DNA of 11,635 bases from an uncultured Bacilli bacterium (GTDB lineage Bacteria; Bacillota_I; Bacilli_A; RF39; UBA660). The notes under the pieces were generated by a model. That model searched no databases and was not told where the DNA came from. It saw only the letters and a list, made by a program, of their open reading frames with translations. The stretch lies in assembly GCA_944373065.1 (NCBI GenBank), contig CALWAJ010000041.1, forward strand, positions 1 to 11,635, written 5' to 3'. Numbering within the stretch: position 1 is the stretch's first letter; each line of letters opens with the position of its first letter. This document shows, piece after piece, positions 1 through 6,281 of this stretch. The translations under genes and the position numbers were made by a program.

Positions 1-1041
1 AATTATTTAAAAGATAATAATGGTATAAATAGATTTGATTTACATAAAGATTTACCTAAATTAAAAGAAGAAAATGAGTTTTTAAAAGAAGTAGATTCAA
101 GTGTATTATGTTCTGCTATAGATGATTTGTGCAAAGCTTTTAATGATTATTATGCTAAAAGAAAAGGTTATCCTAAATTTAAAAATAGATTTAGTAGGCA
201 GTCATATAGAACTAGTTGTATAAGAAGTACCAAAAAAGGAAAAGAATATAGTAATATAGAAATAGATTTATTAAGTAGAAATATAAAATTACCTAAACTA
301 GGTAACGTAAAAATAAGAGGATATAGAAACAAAGATAAAATAGAAGGAAAGATATTAAATGCAACTATAATAAAAGATGTAACAAATAAATACTATGTAA
401 GTGTAGCTGTAGTAGAAGATTTGTTAGTAGAAAAAGTAATACCTACTAATATAGTAGGAATAGACTTAGGAATAAAAGATTTAGTAATAACAAGTGATGG
501 TATTAAATATAGTAATGAGAAAATATTAATGAAATATGAGAAGAGATTAAAAAGATTACACAAAGAGTTATCAAGAAGAGAAAAAGGAAGTAAGAATTAT
601 TTAAAGACAAAGATGAAAATAGCAAGAATTTATGCTAAGATTAAAAATTATAGGAAACATTATTTAAACGATATAGCTAATGAAATAGTAGATGAACATG
701 ATATTATAGTAACAGAGAGTCTATTAGTTAAAGATATGTTTAAAGATAAGAGAAAAGCATTTAATAAGAGTCTATCAGATGCATGTGTTAGTACATTACG
801 TTCTTTAATAGAGTGGAAATGTAAGCTAAAAGGAAAGATTTATTATAAGATAAATACCTATTATCCAAGTAGTCAGATATGTAGTCATTGTGGCTATAAG
901 AATAGTAAGTTAAAAGATTTAAGTATAAGAGAATATGATTGTCCTAACTGTGGCTCACATAATGATAGAGATATAAATGCAAGTTTAAACATATTATTTG
1001 AAGGATTAAAGTTACACTATAATTTAGTTAGTATAGTATAG
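1..1041 (+). CDS. tnpB: TnpB, RNA-guided nuclease of IS200/IS605 family (5' partial)
   Basis: The reading frame is open from base 1, so the start lies outside the window; 346 codons are visible against a usual 370-400. The RuvC-like catalytic triad is complete: Asp in GIDLG (codon 463-465), Glu in VTESL (codon 715-717) and Asp in DRDINAS (codon 970-972). The zinc-finger insert has two CxxC pairs, CSHC and CPNC, between the Glu and the last Asp. The upstream segment around KEVDSSVLCSAIDDLCKAF matches the usual TnpB N-terminal helical region. TnpB uses an omega-RNA from the element's right end to cleave DNA next to a short TAM, which favours retention of the element. I see no frameshift or stop, so the visible part looks functional. 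Family assignment is firm; activity is inferred. Confidence 0.93.
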   Translation, partial: NYLKDNNGINRFDLHKDLPKLKEENEFLKEVDSSVLCSAIDDLCKAFNDYYAKRKGYPKFKNRFSRQSYRTSCIRSTKKGKEYSNIEIDLLSRNIKLPKLGNVKIRGYRNKDKIEGKILNATIIKDVTNKYYVSVAVVEDLLVEKVIPTNIVGIDLGIKDLVITSDGIKYSNEKILMKYEKRLKRLHKELSRREKGSKNYLKTKMKIARIYAKIKNYRKHYLNDIANEIVDEHDIIVTESLLVKDMFKDKRKAFNKSLSDACVSTLRSLIEWKCKLKGKIYYKINTYYPSSQICSHCGYKNSKLKDLSIREYDCPNCGSHNDRDINASLNILFEGLKLHYNLVSIV

Positions 1042-1074
1042 ATAATGTTTTAGATAAAATAACAATTTAATAAT

Positions 1075-1198
1075 AAAATCAAATTAGTACGGTGGCGACC
1101 ATCGAAATTTAAGCCTATGGAGAATAGAGGTTACTCTATCTATGAAGTAGGAATCCTTGAAGGTAACGACAAGGGTGAAATAAAATTTATTTTATTTC
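1075..1198 (+). ncRNA. Candidate omega-RNA (reRNA) scaffold at the tnpB right end
   Basis: Just downstream of the tnpB stop are four consecutive hairpins. The first is CGGTGG/CCATCG with loop CGA (1090-1104, one G-U pair). The second is ATAGAG/CTCTAT with loop GTTA (1124-1139). The third is ATCCTTG/CAAGGGT with a 10-nt loop (1153-1176, one G-U pair). The fourth is an AT-only 10-bp stem (1177-1198). The phrases GAAATTTAAGCC and ATGAAGTAGGAATCC resemble right ends of other Firmicute TnpB elements as I remember them. The omega-RNA normally begins inside the 3' end of tnpB, so the true 5' end is probably further left than given. The guide would be the flanking bases after about 1198. Confidence 0.6.
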
Positions 1199-1202
1199 TT
1201 TT
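1177..1202 (+). terminator. AT-only hairpin with short T-run at the element boundary
   Basis: A perfect 10-bp inverted repeat (1177-1186 with 1189-1198, 2-nt loop) is followed by TTTT. It could be the right-end hairpin recognised during single-strand transposition, a weak terminator for tnpB/omega-RNA, or both. The stem has only two G-C pairs' worth of stability (one at the base), so termination would be weak. Confidence 0.4.
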
Positions 1203-1233
1203 GTTCTATAAATTTATTTAAGTATGATATACT
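1201..1233 (+). promoter_or_regulatory. Likely promoter of the 178-aa gene/rpiB/ywzB set
   Basis: TTGTTC (1201-1206) is followed 16 bp later by TATGAT (1223-1228). An overlapping extended -10, TGA-TATACT (1225-1233), is an alternative. Either choice puts the transcription start at about 1235-1240, so the leader before the ATG at 1251 would be only 11-16 nt. The promoter directly abuts the end of the mobile element. Confidence 0.4.
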
Positions 1234-1250
1234 AAAATGGGTGTATAAAT

Positions 1251-1787
1251 ATGTATGATTTAAATTTAGATAAAATGTTGGATCTTAATAGTCAAGACCT
1301 ATATGAAACATATCAAGAAGAATTAGATAGTTTAAAAACTAACAGAATAGCAAAGCAAATAATTGAGGAAATGAAAGGAGAAAGTATAAACAGAATATTA
1401 GAAGCCATATTAAAAGAAGAAGCGATAAATACTAGTATGGATAGTGATTTCTTTAGTGGAGATATAGTTTTAGTTCATGAAAGTATCAAAGAGTATCATA
1501 CTAAAACAGAAATGACATGTGATTTTTCTGCAAACCTTATAAAAAAAGGAGGACTTTATTTAAATTATCGTCCTATACTAGAAAATTTAACTACAAAAAA
1601 GGTCTATGTTTTAAAAAGAAGTATTAAAGTGGAACCAGCATATATTGACTTATTACCAACAAATATTGCTGAATTAGAAGAACTTAATTACAAAATGAAA
1701 TTACAAGTAGAAGATAACTATATAGATTACTCTCATTTTAATCAAGTAATGGGAGGAGCACTAGTATTAAGGAGGTTAAACAAATGA
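1251..1787 (+). CDS. Hypothetical protein, 178 aa, coupled to rpiB
   Basis: I do not recognise this protein. It is soluble-looking: no signal peptide and no hydrophobic stretch long enough for a membrane helix. The first 60 or so residues are acidic and helix-prone. The middle (residues about 66-125) alternates charged and beta-prone segments (GDIVLVHE, GGLYLNYRPI, KKVYVLKRSI), and the C-terminus is GGALVLRRLNK. The ATG at 1251 has only a weak GGGTG upstream; the next in-frame Met (1275) has no ribosome site, so the first is preferred. Its stop overlaps the start of the rpiB-like gene (ATGA), so the two are translationally coupled and probably linked in function. The TGA stop argues for the standard bacterial code. 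Confidence 0.75.
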   Translation: MYDLNLDKMLDLNSQDLYETYQEELDSLKTNRIAKQIIEEMKGESINRILEAILKEEAINTSMDSDFFSGDIVLVHESIKEYHTKTEMTCDFSANLIKKGGLYLNYRPILENLTTKKVYVLKRSIKVEPAYIDLLPTNIAELEELNYKMKLQVEDNYIDYSHFNQVMGGALVLRRLNK

Positions 1788-2230
1788 GAATAGGAATAAC
1801 TAATGACCATAGAGGTTATAAATTGAAAATAGAACTTTTAGAAAAATTAAAAAAAGACTATGAAGTCATAGATTATGGTTGTAAAGGAACAGAAAGTGTT
1901 GACTATCCTGATTATGCCTTTAAATTAGGAGAAGCTCTTAGTAATAAAGAAATAGACTTTGGTATAGCTATTTGTGGTAGTGGAATAGGAATATCTATTG
2001 CTTGTAACAAAGTAAAAGGAATAAGAGCAGCTAGAGTTTTAAATCTAGAAGATGTTAGAGAAACAAGAAATGATAACGATGCTAATATTATTTGTTTAAA
2101 TGAAAATATGGATGTAGATTATGCTTATAATCTAATTATTTCCTTCATTACTACACCTTTTTCTAATCTAGAAAGACATATTAGAAGAGTAAATAAAATA
2201 AAGGAATATGAGGCAAGAAATGAGCGTTAA
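1784..2230 (+). CDS. rpiB: Ribose-5-phosphate isomerase B family (RpiB/LacA/LacB) protein
   Basis: RpiB interconverts ribose 5-phosphate and ribulose 5-phosphate in the pentose phosphate pathway; LacA/LacB paralogues isomerise galactose 6-phosphate. The 148-aa length is normal. Family landmarks are present: TNDHRG near the N-terminus (Asp8-His9), YPDYA (41-45), the catalytic Cys64 in ICGSGIGISIACNK, NDANIICL (98-105), and the phosphate-binding basic cluster ERHIRR (130-135). One oddity: the active-site His of E. coli RpiB (SRQHND) aligns with Asp97 here (TRNDND). That could alter ring opening or substrate choice, so the exact substrate is uncertain. The gene has a strong AAGGAGG site (1769-1775), overlaps the preceding gene by 4 bp and overlaps ywzB at its 3' end. 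B. subtilis rpiB (ywlF) lies in the same chromosomal arc, which favours RpiB over LacA/B. Confidence 0.85.
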   Translation: MRIGITNDHRGYKLKIELLEKLKKDYEVIDYGCKGTESVDYPDYAFKLGEALSNKEIDFGIAICGSGIGISIACNKVKGIRAARVLNLEDVRETRNDNDANIICLNENMDVDYAYNLIISFITTPFSNLERHIRRVNKIKEYEARNER

Positions 2231-2417
2231 ATACTTTTTATATTTATTTGTTACTATCGCTGTAATATGGAGTTTAGACTCTATAAATATAAATGCTATT
2301 TTTAAAAAAAATAAAATTTGGAAAGCAAGAGTATTTTATTTTTTTCTAGCTCTAGCCTTAATTTATTTAGTAACAAATTGTCTTTATGACATATATGAAT
2401 CTGCTATAATTTATTAA
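2220..2417 (+). CDS. ywzB: YwzB-like DUF1146 small integral membrane protein
   Basis: This protein of about 65 residues has two hydrophobic segments (VKYFLYLFVTIAVIW and RVFYFFLALALIYLVTNCLY) separated by a basic stretch, IFKKNKIWKAR. That pattern, W-x-L ... IFKKNK ... AR-x-FY-x-LLA-x-A-x-x-YLV-x-N, matches the DUF1146/YwzB family of Bacilli, whose function is unknown. Two starts are possible: ATG at 2208 (spacing from AAGG too short) and ATG at 2220, preceded by GAGG at 6 nt, which I prefer. The gene overlaps the 3' end of rpiB, so it belongs to the same transcript. In B. subtilis ywzB lies between the atp operon and the murAA-spoIID-spoIIQ-mbl region, which agrees with its neighbours here. 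Confidence 0.82.
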   Translation: MSVKYFLYLFVTIAVIWSLDSININAIFKKNKIWKARVFYFFLALALIYLVTNCLYDIYESAIIY

Positions 2418-2438
2418 AATTAAAATTTAAAGTATAAT
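2410..2438 (+). promoter_or_regulatory. Possible promoter of the spoIIQ-like gene
   Basis: A perfect TATAAT (2433-2438) has a poor -35 (TTTATT, 2410-2415, 17-bp spacer). A second candidate, the extended -10 TGC-TATAAT (2402-2410), lies inside the end of ywzB. Which is used is unclear, and a sporulation sigma factor could use neither. Confidence 0.3.
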
Positions 2439-2478
2439 TTTTTCATTTTCGTTAAAACTCTTAATGAGGTGATAGAGG

Positions 2479-3189
2479 ATGAAAAAATTAAGATTAAAAA
2501 AAGGTGTTATAATAGGAGCTTATTTAATTGCTTTTTCTTTAACTGGAATGGGAGCATATTTTGTAAGCCAGAATATGCAATCTAATGATCCCCAAGAAGA
2601 TATAGAATATGTTAACTCATCAATTATAGATGATAAAGACATAGAAGTAATTAAAGAAGAAGTAAAAATGATTAAGCCCTATACAAATGACCAAGTAGAA
2701 ACACTTAAATATTTCTATGACTATCAAGCTGATAATGCTTCTCAAGAAAAATCAATTTTATACCATGAAAATACCTATATTCAAAACTCTGGGATGGATT
2801 TTGGATTAGCTGATACTTTTGATGTTGTATCAGTACTAGATGGTACAGTTTTAGATGTAAGAGAAGACGAACTATTAGGTAATATTGTAGAAATAAAGCA
2901 TGATAATGACTTAATTAGTAGTTATCAAAGTTTAAGTGAAGTAAAAGTTAAGAAAAACGATACTGTTAAACAAGGTCAAGTAATTGGTAAAAGTGGTACA
3001 AATACAATAGATCAAGATATGGGTAATCACTTACATTTTGAATTATATAAATCTGGAGAAATAGTTGATCCTAGTAAATATTTTGACCAAGTAATTACTT
3101 CTGAAGCTACCAGTGACACTGAAAAAAATACTACAACAACAAAAGAAGAAACACCAACTGAAGAAGAAGCTAAAGAAGAAACGGAGTAA
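2479..3189 (+). CDS. spoIIQ: SpoIIQ-like membrane-anchored LytM (M23) protein
   Basis: In sporulating Bacilli SpoIIQ sits in the forespore membrane and pairs with mother-cell SpoIIIAH to hold the engulfment channel together. Here a short basic N-terminus precedes one membrane helix (residues about 8-30), an acidic linker, a LytM/M23 domain (about 96-205) and an acidic Thr/Glu-rich tail (207-236), the same plan as B. subtilis SpoIIQ. Local matches from memory of that protein are strong: SSYQSLSEVKVKKND, VKQGQVIGKSG, MGNHLHFEL. The second zinc motif HLH (184-186) and Asp107 are kept, but the first zinc His is Asn103 (NSGMD for HxGxD). As in B. subtilis SpoIIQ, where it is Ser, the domain is probably non-catalytic. 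The ATG has GAGGTGAT at 5-nt spacing. Its position between ywzB and mbl supports orthology over a generic M23 peptidase. Confidence 0.87.
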   Translation: MKKLRLKKGVIIGAYLIAFSLTGMGAYFVSQNMQSNDPQEDIEYVNSSIIDDKDIEVIKEEVKMIKPYTNDQVETLKYFYDYQADNASQEKSILYHENTYIQNSGMDFGLADTFDVVSVLDGTVLDVREDELLGNIVEIKHDNDLISSYQSLSEVKVKKNDTVKQGQVIGKSGTNTIDQDMGNHLHFELYKSGEIVDPSKYFDQVITSEATSDTEKNTTTTKEETPTEEEAKEETE

Positions 3190-3202
3190 AACCGTTTTTT
3201 TT
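3179..3202 (+). terminator. Intrinsic terminator of spoIIQ
   Basis: The AAACGG/CCGTTT stem (3179-3184 with 3192-3197) has a 7-nt loop and is followed by eight Ts. The stop codon (3187-3189) lies in the loop, so the last codons form the 5' arm. Confidence 0.8.
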
Positions 3203-3215
3203 CTAACAAAAATAA

Positions 3216-3244
3216 TTTACAACGAAATATATTTCTGCTAAAAT
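3216..3244 (+). promoter_or_regulatory. mbl promoter, extended -10
   Basis: TTTACA (3216-3221), a 17-bp spacer ending in TGC, then TAAAAT (3239-3244). This is a near-consensus sigma-A site, 25 bp upstream of the start codon at 3270. Confidence 0.75.
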
Positions 3245-3269
3245 ATTAACAGTAAAAGGACGTGATAAG

Positions 3270-4265
3270 ATGTTATCAAAAGATATAGGTATAGATTTGG
3301 GTACAGCAAATGTATTAATTTATATAAAAGGAGAAGGCATTGTTTTAAATGAACCTAGCGTAGTTGCTATTGATACTGATAATAAAAAAGTAGTAGCAGT
3401 AGGAAAAGAAGCAAGTGAAATGTTAGGTAGAACCCCTGAAAAAGTAAAGGCTATAAAACCTATGAAAGATGGCGTTATAGCAGATTTTGAAATTACAGAG
3501 ATTATGCTAGACTATTTCATTAGAAAAATACATGCTAGGAACTTTTTATCAAGACCTAGAATATTAATATGTTGCCCTACCAATGTAACACCAGTTGAAA
3601 AAAATGCTATAAAAGAAGCAGCTGAACGTACTGGTGCTAGAAAAGTATTTTTAGAAGAAGAGCCTAAAGTCGCAGCAATTGGTGCTGGTATGGATATTTC
3701 TAAGCCTAGTGCTAACATGGTAATAGATATAGGTGGTGGGACAACAGATATTGCTATCCTATCTTTAAATGATATTGTAAGCAGTTCCTCAGTAAGAATA
3801 GCAGGAAATGTATTTGACCAAGATATCGTTAAATATATAAAAGATAAATATAAATTATTAATAGGAGAAAAAACCGCTGAAGAAATAAAAATAGAATTTG
3901 CAAACCTATATGAACCTGATAAGAAAAATAAACTAGAAGTAAGAGGAAGAGATTTAGTAACAGGACTTCCTAATACAATTGAGATAAATGAATTAGAAAC
4001 AGAAGAAGCTCTACATGAATCAATTTATAAAATTGTAAAAGCAGCGACTAATGTTTTAGAGCAAACACCCCCAGAATTATCAGCAGATATTGTGGATAAA
4101 GGAATAGTTTTAACAGGTGGAGGTTCAATGCTTAAGGGATTAAATGAAATATTAAAAAAAGAGTTAAAAGTACCTGTTTTAATAGCTGATAGTCCTTTAA
4201 CTTGCGTAGTTGAAGGAACAGGAGTTCTATTAGATAATATTAAACTATTAGAAGAAAACAATTAA
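3270..4265 (+). CDS. mbl: Mbl/MreB-type bacterial actin
   Basis: This is a membrane-associated actin homologue that guides the lateral cell-wall synthesis machinery. At 331 aa it has the normal length. Actin-fold signatures are all present: phosphate loop 1 GIDLGTANV (7-15), phosphate loop 2 DIGGGTTDIA (153-162) and the adenosine motif LTGGGSML (281-288). The sequence follows B. subtilis Mbl closely from memory (DIGIDLGTANVLI at the N-terminus, LICCPTN, EEEPKVAAIGAGM, TPPELSADI, CVVEGTGVLLDN), and its position after spoIIQ matches mbl rather than mreB, which is normally followed by mreC/mreD. MreB or MreBH remain alternatives. The start ATG has AAAGGACGTGA upstream. The gene has its own promoter and terminator and implies a walled, probably rod-shaped cell. 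Confidence 0.92.
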   Translation: MLSKDIGIDLGTANVLIYIKGEGIVLNEPSVVAIDTDNKKVVAVGKEASEMLGRTPEKVKAIKPMKDGVIADFEITEIMLDYFIRKIHARNFLSRPRILICCPTNVTPVEKNAIKEAAERTGARKVFLEEEPKVAAIGAGMDISKPSANMVIDIGGGTTDIAILSLNDIVSSSSVRIAGNVFDQDIVKYIKDKYKLLIGEKTAEEIKIEFANLYEPDKKNKLEVRGRDLVTGLPNTIEINELETEEALHESIYKIVKAATNVLEQTPPELSADIVDKGIVLTGGGSMLKGLNEILKKELKVPVLIADSPLTCVVEGTGVLLDNIKLLEENN

Positions 4266-4283
4266 GACTAGTTGTTTTCTTTT
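4252..4283 (+). terminator. Intrinsic terminator of mbl
   Basis: A 10-bp stem, AAGAAAACAA with TTGTTTTCTT (4252-4261 with 4272-4281), extends inward by a few more pairs and is followed by a short T-run. The stop codon (4263-4265) is in the loop region. Confidence 0.72.
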
Positions 4284-4284
4284 A

Positions 4285-4313
4285 TTGTCATTTTATTTTA
4301 TTATTGCTATAAT
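4285..4313 (+). promoter_or_regulatory. tagO promoter, extended -10
   Basis: TTGTCA (4285-4290), a 17-bp spacer ending in TGC, then a perfect TATAAT (4308-4313). The -35 starts two bases after the T-run of the mbl terminator. Confidence 0.8.
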
Positions 4314-4336
4314 TGTTTTAGAAAAGAGGAAAAACT

Positions 4337-5461
4337 ATGAATCAACAAATAATAGAAACTCTAAAGATAGTTATTACAACATTTATATGTTCAGCATTAA
4401 TAATGCCTTTTATGAAGAGAATAGCCAAACATATAGGAGCTATAGATGTACCAAGAGCTGATGAAGGACATAGACATATTCATACCAAAGCTACTCCTAA
4501 ATTAGGTGGGGTAGGAATATTCCTAGCTTTTCTTATAGGGTATATGCTCTTTGGTACAGAAAGTGTGCAAATGAATTCTATTTTAATAGGAAGCTTTATT
4601 ATAATATTGACAGGAATAGCAGATGATATAAAGTCAATTAAAGCTAGAACTAAATTAATTGGTCAACTAATAGCAGCATCAATCCTTGTATTTTATGGAG
4701 GATTTCTTTTAAATAATATTACAGCTTTTGGTTATACTATAAATTTTGGTATATTCTCATATCCGTTAACTATACTATTTATTGTAGCATGTGTTAATAT
4801 AATAAATTTAATAGATGGTCTAGATGGCTTAAGCGGAGGAATAAGTAGTATCTTTTTCCTAACTATAGGTATTATTGGATTTTTTCAAGGACGTAGTGGT
4901 AGTCTAGTTATGATTTTAACTTTTATTATGTTAGGAGCAACTTTAGGCTTTTTATTACATAATTTTTACCCAGCTAAAATATTTTGTGGAGACTGTGCTA
5001 TGTATTTAGGCTTTATGATAGCAGTAATTACTCTTTTAGAGTTTAAAGGACCTGCTCTAACAAGTTTATTTGTTCCTTTAATGATTTTAGGAATTCCAAT
5101 ATTAGATACGCTTTTCGCTATAATAAGAAGGCTATTGAAACATCAAGCACCATTTAGTCCAGATAAAGAACATATTCATCATCAATTATTAGGTATGAAT
5201 TTTTCTCAAAGGACAACAGTCTTAATTATATATGACTTTAATATTTTATTAGCTTTTGTTTATATTTTTTATTATTTAAAAGACCAATATATGGGAAAAA
5301 TACTATATATAATTATTTTTATTATTGTTGTCTGGTTTGTTTTAAGAACATCCGTAATTTCTAAGAAAAATAAAGAAGTAACAGATAATATAATAGAAAA
5401 AGTTGGCGAAGCAATAAAAAAAGAACCTAAAGTTAAAAGTAATAGAAACAGGGTTAAATAA
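4337..5461 (+). CDS. tagO: TagO/WecA-type undecaprenyl-phosphate N-acetylglucosaminyl-1-phosphate transferase
   Basis: This polytopic enzyme transfers GlcNAc-1-phosphate from UDP-GlcNAc to undecaprenyl phosphate, the first step of wall teichoic acid (or another polyprenyl-linked glycan). The 374-aa protein has about 11 hydrophobic helices and the cytoplasmic motifs of the family: the Mg-binding DDIKS (96-100), NIINLIDGLDGLSGG (154-168), GD at 218-219, and DKEHIHHQLL (276-285), the DxEHIHHRL-type signature that separates TagO/WecA from MraY. The loop around GD reads IFCGDCAMYLGF where most members have a GDTGSMFLGF-like sequence, a modest deviation. A basic C-terminal tail (about 340-374) is cytoplasmic. 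The gene stands alone between its own promoter and terminator. It implies a teichoic-acid-bearing wall, though the end product cannot be read from this gene. Confidence 0.9.
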   Translation: MNQQIIETLKIVITTFICSALIMPFMKRIAKHIGAIDVPRADEGHRHIHTKATPKLGGVGIFLAFLIGYMLFGTESVQMNSILIGSFIIILTGIADDIKSIKARTKLIGQLIAASILVFYGGFLLNNITAFGYTINFGIFSYPLTILFIVACVNIINLIDGLDGLSGGISSIFFLTIGIIGFFQGRSGSLVMILTFIMLGATLGFLLHNFYPAKIFCGDCAMYLGFMIAVITLLEFKGPALTSLFVPLMILGIPILDTLFAIIRRLLKHQAPFSPDKEHIHHQLLGMNFSQRTTVLIIYDFNILLAFVYIFYYLKDQYMGKILYIIIFIIVVWFVLRTSVISKKNKEVTDNIIEKVGEAIKKEPKVKSNRNRVK

Positions 5462-5476
5462 CTACTGTTTTTTTTT
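5446..5476 (+). terminator. Intrinsic terminator of tagO
   Basis: The AAACAG/CTGTTT stem (5446-5451 with 5465-5470) with an inner GTTA/TAAC pairing is followed by nine Ts. The stop codon (5459-5461) is inside the hairpin. Confidence 0.75.
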
Positions 5477-5504
5477 GACAAAAATAATATAAAATGGAAA
5501 TATA

Positions 5505-5513
5505 TGGTAAAAT
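5505..5513 (+). promoter_or_regulatory. Probable promoter of the response regulator-kinase pair
   Basis: The extended -10 TGG-TAAAAT (5505-5513) lies 36 bp before the GTG start. No good -35 lies 17 bp upstream (TAATAT, 5485-5490); a TTGACA at 5475-5480 is too far. The weak -35 would suit low constitutive expression or activator control. I see no copies here of the repeats found upstream of agrB. Confidence 0.4.
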
Positions 5514-5549
5514 TTAAAGGTGTGAGCATAAGAGAAGGAGGAGGTAGTA

Positions 5550-6281
5550 GTGTTAAATTTTGTAGTATGTGATGATGAAAAAGAATTTAGAGAAGTAATT
5601 ATCAAAGAGATAGAAAAATTCATGATGAACTATGATGTGAATTATGAGGTCTATCAATTCGAAACATATGATGAAAAATTTGAAAAAGTAGCAAGAAGTG
5701 ATTTAGGCTTTAAGGTTTATTTCTTTGATATCAAAACTAAAAATGGATCTGGTTTAGATGCTGCTAGATTTATAAGAGAAGAACTAGAAGACTGGAATTC
5801 AATAATAGTTATAGTAACAGCATTTGCAGAATATAGATATGAAGCATTGTCTAATCGTTTATACTTATTAGATTTTATTAGTAAATTTGATAACTGCAAA
5901 GCTAAAATTAAAGAGATATTAAAAATAATATATAAGAACTATAACAGTAGAGAAAAGTGTTTAAGTTATGAATATAATTACACTTTTTATAAAATTGAAT
6001 TAAAGAATATTATCTTCATAGAAAAAGAACAAGATAGTAAAAGATGTATTATCTATACAACATATGGAACATTTAAAGCTCTATTTACTTTAGTATCTAT
6101 AGCTAAACAACTAGATAAAAGATTTTTAAAAGTTCATAAAAGTTTAATTCTAAATACAGATAAAATAAGTACTTATAATACTAAAGAAAACGAAGTAGTA
6201 TTTTCAAATGGTATGAGTACCAATTTAATATCAAGAGCAGGTAGAAAGGAGTTGATAAATTATGTCACTGATAGCAATTAA
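5550..6281 (+). CDS. LytTR-family response regulator (AgrA-like)
   Basis: This is a cytoplasmic DNA-binding response regulator of the AgrA/LytR/VirR class. The receiver domain (1-125) has the acidic pair CDDE (Asp8-Asp9), phospho-acceptor Asp60 in VYFFDIK, Thr90 and Lys112. The LytTR DNA-binding domain (about 138-240) ends with FLKVHKSLILNTDKI, matching the family's FxRxHRSxIVNxxxI. At 243 aa the length is typical. The start is GTG, chosen because a very strong AAGGAGGAGG (5535-5544) sits just upstream and no ATG fits. It overlaps the kinase gene by 20 bp. With AgrB/AgrD converging from the opposite strand, the likely role is the output of a peptide quorum-sensing circuit. Its best candidate target is the repeat array at 8377-8430. 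Confidence 0.9.
   Translation: MLNFVVCDDEKEFREVIIKEIEKFMMNYDVNYEVYQFETYDEKFEKVARSDLGFKVYFFDIKTKNGSGLDAARFIREELEDWNSIIVIVTAFAEYRYEALSNRLYLLDFISKFDNCKAKIKEILKIIYKNYNSREKCLSYEYNYTFYKIELKNIIFIEKEQDSKRCIIYTTYGTFKALFTLVSIAKQLDKRFLKVHKSLILNTDKISTYNTKENEVVFSNGMSTNLISRAGRKELINYVTDSN

Larger units (their letters stand above)
1..1198 (+). mobile_element. IS200/IS605-type element, 3' part including its right end
   Basis: The left edge of the window cuts the element. What remains is a TnpB gene followed by about 150 bp of non-coding, hairpin-rich sequence typical of the right end of these elements. IS200/IS605 elements transpose as single strands and make no target duplications, so none are expected. The right boundary is inferred: the last structured element is an AT-only hairpin at 1177-1198, and host-like promoter sequence starts just after it. 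No TnpA (HUH transposase) gene is visible; if present it lies to the left. Confidence 0.75.

Noticed and set aside
1042..1250. CRISPR-like array or tRNA in the gap after tnpB
   Set aside because: No regularly spaced repeat and no cloverleaf; the hairpins fit the TnpB right end better.
2415..2445. Terminator after ywzB
   Set aside because: Only A/T complementarity with several competing registers; no defined stem. Readthrough into spoIIQ cannot be excluded.
3027..3209. Antisense ORFs over spoIIQ, mbl, tagO, the regulator and the kinase
   Set aside because: They lack ribosome sites and family features, and lie opposite strongly recognisable genes; they are shadows of those genes.
5475..5480. 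Perfect TTGACA after the tagO terminator (a second copy at 9405-9410 after hpf)
   Set aside because: Neither has a -10 at 16-19 bp. Both sit at the end of T-runs and look like incidental TTTTTTGACAAAA sequence; the extended -10 sites further on are better.
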